Assembly (NCBI GenBank): GCA_946621045.1
Contig: CAMOOA010000052.1
Location: 1 to 7,952, forward strand
Length of the DNA stretch: 7,952 bases
DNA from: an uncultured Erysipelotrichaceae bacterium
Lineage (GTDB): Bacteria > Bacillota_I > Bacilli_A > Erysipelotrichales > Erysipelotrichaceae
Reading direction: 5' to 3'
Below the pieces are notes generated by a model. That model saw only the letters and a list, made by a program, of their open reading frames with translations. It was not told where the DNA came from and made no database searches. Position numbers and translations under genes: made by a program. Of the stretch, positions 4,868-7,952 are shown piece after piece (positions within the stretch are counted from its first letter, which is position 1; each line of letters opens with the position of its first letter).

Positions 4868-6325
4868 TTACTGTAAACCGTCCGTTTCCTGAAGTTCAAA
4901 CCAGAATGTGCTTCCTTTCCCGAGTTCACTGACGACACCGTACGGAGCCTCATGGAGCTCCAGGATATGCCGGCAGATATTCAGTCCGAGACCGCTGGAA
5001 TCTGTACGCCGCACATGTTCCTTGTCGATCTTGTAGAAGCGGTCCCAGATATCATTGAGTTTTTCCTTCGGAATTCCTTCCCCGTGATCTTCCACTTCAA
5101 CACGTACGTTCCCGTTTTTCCGGAATGCGCGTACCTCAATCATTTTGGAATTGCCGGAATAATTCACGGCATTGGTCATGAAATTGTTAAAGACCTGTTC
5201 CATTCTGCTTTCATCCGCAAAGACCATCAGGCCGTCTTCACATGAAATCTTTATTTCAAAGTCGTCCTGCTTGTGGTAAAAATGGTATTTCTGCACATTG
5301 CGGCGCACAAGATCGCTCATTGAGAATGAAGTCCTGTGCAGTTCCACAACGTGGTCCGTCAGTTTTGAAAGATCCAGCAGATCATCTACAAGGAATTTCA
5401 GCCGCTCACTCTCATTGATAATGACATCCAGGTTTTCATCGGTCTTCTCACCCGGAAGATCACGCATCATCTCACCGTATCCTTTGATCATGGTCAGCGG
5501 CGTGCGCAGATCATGCGAAACATTCGCAATCAGATCACGCTTTGCCTGATCCGCTTTCTGAATATCCGCAGCCGCCTGTGTCAGGGTGTAGTTCAGTTCC
5601 TGAGCTTCCTGATACACATCGGTGGTCGGATCCGTCTCATACTTCCCTTCCGGAAGCTGTTTGGCGGCTTCGTTGATCTTCATCAGCGGACTGGCAATGG
5701 TCCGGTTCATGAACCATGCCAGAAGCAGAACGGAGATAAACAGGATTCCTGCGATATACAGGATCTGAAGCCGCAGCGTCTGAATCGTGGCATTGACCGG
5801 AGAAAGACCTGCATAAACCATGACGACAGATGTTCCGTAATCGGAGTCCACGATCCGGGTCAGGGTCAGATTCTTCATTTCCGCCTTCCCGCCGGGCGGC
5901 TCTCTTCCAATCTGCGGACCGCCGGGAATTCCCATTCCTTCGGTGGTCGCAAGATATTCGTTGTTGTTCGCACGGGCAAGGTCGTACTGTTCCAGAATCT
6001 CGCGAGTATTCATCCGGTAAAGAACGCAGCCCATGTTTCCTGTTACCTGATCGATGCCTTCCGTATCAATAATACGCACACAGGTATCATTCTCCGCACT
6101 CACCGACCATATGGTATCCGTAAGATCACTGCTGTTTCCTTCCTGCAGCGCGCTGACAACTTCATCACTCGCCTTCCGGACCATATCTGTTTTGTACTTT
6201 TCATACATCGGCTCCAGAAGATAGGTCTGAAAGACAGTCAGAAGCGCAATCAGTCCGATGGCAAACACCGCCAGATACAGCGTGATCTTAAATCTCAGAC
6301 TTTTCTTTTTCAAAGCGGTACCCAA
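4868..6325 (-). CDS. Sensor histidine kinase of a two-component system
   Basis: This protein of up to 485 residues sits in the membrane and phosphorylates the adjacent response regulator. Its parts in order are a cytoplasmic basic tip, TM1 (about 13-36), an extracytoplasmic sensor region (about 37-186), TM2 (about 187-207), a HAMP linker (about 205-260), a HisKA domain with the phosphoacceptor His271 in NVSHDLRTPL, and an ATPase domain with the N box (NNFMTNAVNYS, 380-390), G1 box (DHGEGIP, 413-419), F-box-like DRFYKID and G2 box (GLGLNI, 445-450). The sensor region has two cysteines, Cys82 and Cys100, and a Gly/Pro-rich loop (130-147). No ATG precedes TM1. The start must be TTG at 6325 or TTG at 6313, because an in-frame stop lies at 6332-6334. 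The gene overlaps the response regulator by 26-38 bases. The signal sensed is unknown. Confidence 0.93.
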   Translation of the reverse strand: MGTALKKKSLRFKITLYLAVFAIGLIALLTVFQTYLLEPMYEKYKTDMVRKASDEVVSALQEGNSSDLTDTIWSVSAENDTCVRIIDTEGIDQVTGNMGCVLYRMNTREILEQYDLARANNNEYLATTEGMGIPGGPQIGREPPGGKAEMKNLTLTRIVDSDYGTSVVMVYAGLSPVNATIQTLRLQILYIAGILFISVLLLAWFMNRTIASPLMKINEAAKQLPEGKYETDPTTDVYQEAQELNYTLTQAAADIQKADQAKRDLIANVSHDLRTPLTMIKGYGEMMRDLPGEKTDENLDVIINESERLKFLVDDLLDLSKLTDHVVELHRTSFSMSDLVRRNVQKYHFYHKQDDFEIKISCEDGLMVFADESRMEQVFNNFMTNAVNYSGNSKMIEVRAFRKNGNVRVEVEDHGEGIPKEKLNDIWDRFYKIDKEHVRRTDSSGLGLNICRHILELHEAPYGVVSELGKGSTFWFELQETDGLQ

Positions 6326-6974
6326 CTCCTCTCAGGGTAACGATATAACTGCTGTAATCACCGAGGTTTTTCCGCAGAAGCTTGATATGCGTATCCAGTG
6401 TCCGGTCGTCTCCGAAAAAGTCATAGCCCCACACCGTACGAAGAATCTGTTCCCGCGTGAGCGCAATGCCGGCATTTTTCACCAGATAAACCAGCAGTTC
6501 ATACTCCTTTGGGGAAAGATTGATCCGCTCGCCGCGGATGGAGACAGTGCGTGCGCTGAAGTCGATTTCCATATCGTTCATGCGGAATACATCCGCACTT
6601 CCGGAAGCCGGGTTGACCCGCTTGAGGATCGCATGGATCCGCATCATCAGTTCCTTGGACGAAAACGGTTTTACAACATAATCATCAACACCGAGATCAA
6701 ATCCGTGGATGCGGTCATACTCTTCGCCGAGCGCCGACAGCATGATCACCGGAATGCCCGGACGGGTCTTGCGGATCTCACGGACCGCAGAAAAACCGTC
6801 AAGATTCGGCATCATGATGTCCATTACGATAAGGTCGTAATTCGTCCGTTCACAGTTTTCGACCGCCTCAAGACCGTCTGCCGCTTCATCGGTTTCGAAT
6901 CCCTCAAACGCGGCATACTTGCGGATCATCTCACGGATCTTTACTTCATCATCGACTATCAGTATCTTCGTCAT
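6288..6974 (-). CDS. OmpR/PhoB-family DNA-binding response regulator
   Basis: This 228-residue cytoplasmic regulator pairs with the following kinase. The receiver domain (1 to about 118) has the acidic pair Asp8/Asp9, the phosphoacceptor Asp52 in VMDIMMPN, the switch residue Ser80 (IMLSAL) and Lys102 (VVKPF). The C-terminal winged-helix domain (about 130-225) carries LSPKEYELLVYL, the recognition region around RTLDTHIKLLRKNLG, and the closing GVGYRF. The frame extends to 7007, adding 11 residues, but I chose the ATG at 6974: AGGAG (6981-6985) lies 6 bases before it, and the protein then begins MTKILIVDDE as is usual in the family. A pair of TTCACA repeats 34-50 bases upstream may be its own binding site. 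It follows the Mrp gene by 51 bases and overlaps the kinase gene. Confidence 0.95.
   Translation of the reverse strand: MTKILIVDDEVKIREMIRKYAAFEGFETDEAADGLEAVENCERTNYDLIVMDIMMPNLDGFSAVREIRKTRPGIPVIMLSALGEEYDRIHGFDLGVDDYVVKPFSSKELMMRIHAILKRVNPASGSADVFRMNDMEIDFSARTVSIRGERINLSPKEYELLVYLVKNAGIALTREQILRTVWGYDFFGDDRTLDTHIKLLRKNLGDYSSYIVTLRGVGYRFEKEKSEI
6326..6330 (-). promoter_or_regulatory. Ribosome binding site of the kinase inside the regulator's last codons
   Basis: AGGAG on the minus strand ends directly before the TTG at 6325 and 12 bases before the TTG at 6313. The first distance is too short and the second rather long, so the true start is uncertain, with 6313 slightly favoured by spacing. 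The bases also encode part of the regulator's conserved RGVGYRF segment. Confidence 0.5.
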
Positions 6975-6980
6975 ATCGTT

Positions 6981-6985
6981 CTCCT
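6981..6985 (-). promoter_or_regulatory. Ribosome binding site fixing the response regulator start
   Basis: AGGAG on the minus strand sits 6 bases before the ATG at 6974. It is the reason the 11-residue longer reading from 7007 is rejected. Confidence 0.8.
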
Positions 6986-6992
6986 GGAATTG

Positions 6993-6998
6993 AGTATA
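6993..6998 (-). promoter_or_regulatory. Candidate -10 element for the response regulator-kinase pair
   Basis: The minus strand reads TATACT, with no -35 hexamer 16-18 bases upstream. Instead, the TTCACA repeats occupy that position, the pattern expected of an activator-dependent promoter. The implied leader is only about 12 bases, which makes the call tentative. Confidence 0.35.
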
Positions 6999-7007
6999 TT
7001 CGGTCAA

Positions 7008-7025
7008 TGTGAATATCGTGTGAAT
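7008..7025 (-). promoter_or_regulatory. Direct repeat ATTCACA x2, response-regulator box candidate
   Basis: On the minus strand ATTCACA occurs twice (7019-7025 and 7008-7014) with starts 11 bases apart, about one helical turn. OmpR/PhoB-family regulators bind tandem direct repeats of this period; Bacillus PhoP boxes have TT(A/C/T)ACA with about 5 bases between hexamers, and here TTCACA hexamers are 5 bases apart. The site lies in the short gap before the regulator gene. Confidence 0.5.
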
Positions 7026-7868
7026 TTATGCGGCTTTTGTGACAGCGTTAGCGACAGCCTTGATTTCAGGCACTTCGAGCTCCTCGATCGTGCCGTTGTC
7101 TCCGGCCTGTGCATACCCTTCGCGCATCGGAATCTTTGCGAGCACAGGGATATTGTATTTTGCGGCAATCTCATCGATATGGGAGGTTCCGAAAATCTCA
7201 ATATGAGCTCCGCACTCACCGCATTCGACATAGCTCATGTTTTCCACAAGGCCGAGCAGCGGAATATTCATCATATTCGCCATGTTGATTGCCTTTTCGA
7301 CAACCATGCCGACGAGTTCCTGCGGGGATGCCACAACGATGATTCCGTCAAGCGGAAGGGACTGGAATACCGTAAGCGGTACATCACTCGTTCCCGGAGG
7401 CATATCAACCACCATATAGTCGACGTCATCCCAGAACACTTCCTGGTAAAACTGCCGGATCACACCGGCAACGATCGGGCCGCGCCAGATCACCGGCTGA
7501 TCATCCGTATCAAGCATCATGTTTGCGCTGATGATCTGGATGCCGCCGGGTGTCTTAGCCGGATAGGCAAGCTCGCCGTCTCCGTACATCTTTTCGGTAA
7601 TACCGAATACTTTCGCCATGGACGGACCGGTAATATCTCCGTCAAGCACAGCGGTACGGTTCCCTCTGCGCTGAAGTTCGCTCGCAAGCAGACTCGCGAC
7701 AAACGATTTGCCGACACCGCCCTTTCCGGATACGATGCCGATTACATGCTTAACCGTGCTGCGCGGATGCAGCGCGATTTTCATATCCTGCGGGGCAGTA
7801 CGGTCTCCGCAGTTTGCAGAGCATCCTTCGCAGTTATGATTGCAGTTGCTGGAATTGATTTCACTCAT
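7026..7868 (-). CDS. mrp: Mrp/NBP35 (ApbC-type) iron-sulfur carrier ATPase
   Basis: This 280-residue cytoplasmic P-loop ATPase of the MinD/Mrp class is thought to carry Fe-S clusters to target proteins. It has a short N-terminal cysteine cluster CxxxCxxCxxxC (Cys9, 13, 16, 20), as in NBP35-like proteins of anaerobes. The deviant Walker A follows at 47-55 (SGKGGVGKS), then LDGDITGPS (75-83), a Walker B-like VVDMPPGTSD (153-162), and CGECG with Cys216 and Cys219, the pair that holds a bridging cluster between two subunits. The frame also opens at a GTG at 7892, but the candidate transcript start lies about there and no ribosome binding site precedes it, so I chose the ATG at 7868. GAGGAG (7881-7886) lies 12 bases before that ATG, a slightly long spacing. 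The gene starts the stretch leading into the two-component pair. Confidence 0.94.
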   Translation of the reverse strand: MSEINSSNCNHNCEGCSANCGDRTAPQDMKIALHPRSTVKHVIGIVSGKGGVGKSFVASLLASELQRRGNRTAVLDGDITGPSMAKVFGITEKMYGDGELAYPAKTPGGIQIISANMMLDTDDQPVIWRGPIVAGVIRQFYQEVFWDDVDYMVVDMPPGTSDVPLTVFQSLPLDGIIVVASPQELVGMVVEKAINMANMMNIPLLGLVENMSYVECGECGAHIEIFGTSHIDEIAAKYNIPVLAKIPMREGYAQAGDNGTIEELEVPEIKAVANAVTKAA

Positions 7869-7896
7869 GTTTTCTCTTTTCTCCTCAAACACGGCT

Positions 7897-7905
7897 ATTT
7901 TATCA
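7897..7905 (-). promoter_or_regulatory. Extended -10 promoter candidate for mrp
   Basis: The minus strand reads TGATAAAAT, a TGn extended -10 with five of six hexamer matches. No convincing -35 lies 17 bases upstream. The predicted start near 7890 gives a leader of about 20 bases before the ATG at 7868 and would exclude the GTG at 7892. Confidence 0.45.
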
Positions 7906-7922
7906 AATCTTTATAAACCATG

Positions 7923-7936
7923 CACACTTCACACTT
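7923..7936. repeat. Tandem 7-bp repeat CACACTT x2 upstream of the mrp promoter
   Basis: CACACTT occurs twice in direct tandem (7923-7929 and 7930-7936), about 18 bases upstream of the candidate extended -10 and therefore over the -35 region. It could be an activator or repressor site. Two copies of a 7-mer can also arise by chance. Confidence 0.3.
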
Positions 7937-7952
7937 TTCTGTATGGAATCGT

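Noticed and set aside
6975..7007. An 11-residue longer N-terminus for the response regulator
   Set aside because: The internal ATG at 6974 has AGGAG at ideal spacing and gives the family's usual MTKILIVDDE start; the longer reading would translate through the ribosome binding site.
7869..7892. A GTG start for mrp at 7892
   Set aside because: There is no ribosome binding site before it, and the predicted transcript start lies about at this codon.
6258..7916. A 552-codon open frame on the plus strand, opposite mrp and the response regulator
   Set aside because: It lies antisense to two genes with complete, textbook motifs, spans the gap between them, and its translation shows no domain I recognise. 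It looks like a mirror of codon bias.
1..7952. CRISPR arrays, tRNA or rRNA genes, insertion sequences
   Set aside because: No spaced repeat series, cloverleaf, rRNA stretch, transposase or long terminal inverted repeat was seen on reading both strands.

Overview
The window looks like ordinary chromosomal backbone from an anaerobic, mid-GC Bacillota (Firmicutes). The evidence is strong AGGAGG-type ribosome binding sites, tightly packed co-directional genes, short hairpin-plus-T terminators, and an oxygen-sensitive anaerobe's gene set: a rubrerythrin with a rubredoxin tail, an aldo/keto reductase carrying two 4Fe-4S clusters, and a cysteine-rich Mrp/NBP35 ATPase. A lineage such as Erysipelotrichia or Clostridia is my inference; nothing here fixes the genus. 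All ten complete genes, plus the first codons of an eleventh, lie on the minus strand, so transcription runs from high to low coordinates. I see no tRNA, rRNA, CRISPR, insertion sequence or phage gene, and no gene-free stretch over about 115 bases.

Reading in the direction of transcription: (1) a Mrp/NBP35 iron-sulfur ATPase (7026-7868) behind an extended -10 promoter; (2) after 51 bases that hold a pair of TTCACA direct repeats, an OmpR-type response regulator (6288-6974) overlapping its sensor histidine kinase (4868-6325); (3) a rubrerythrin (4243-4785) joined through a TGATG stop/start to a small four-cysteine TSCPD protein (3989-4243), ending at a clear terminator; (4) a single XRE-type repressor gene (3495-3875) with its own promoter, a near-palindrome over the -35 region and a terminator; (5) a ferredoxin-tailed aldo/keto reductase (2273-3400) followed by a long perfect hairpin; (6) the operon lspA (1723-2208), an RluD-type pseudouridine synthase (819-1730), a rhomboid protease (25-822) and the start of another gene (13 down to 1), linked by overlaps or very short gaps.

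The genes suggest three themes. One is redox and peroxide handling in an anaerobe: Mrp for iron-sulfur proteins, rubrerythrin, and the Fe-S aldo/keto reductase. The second is signalling, by a two-component system and a likely autoregulated repressor. The third is envelope and RNA maintenance: lipoprotein signal peptidase, rRNA pseudouridylation and intramembrane proteolysis. I did not find a clearly novel multi-gene system. The observations most worth a second look are regulatory: the RR-box-like repeats before the response regulator, the operator-like sites before the XRE gene, the hairpin at the start of the rubrerythrin leader, and the lspA start. Several starts were moved inward from the longest open frame because a good ribosome binding site sits before an internal ATG.
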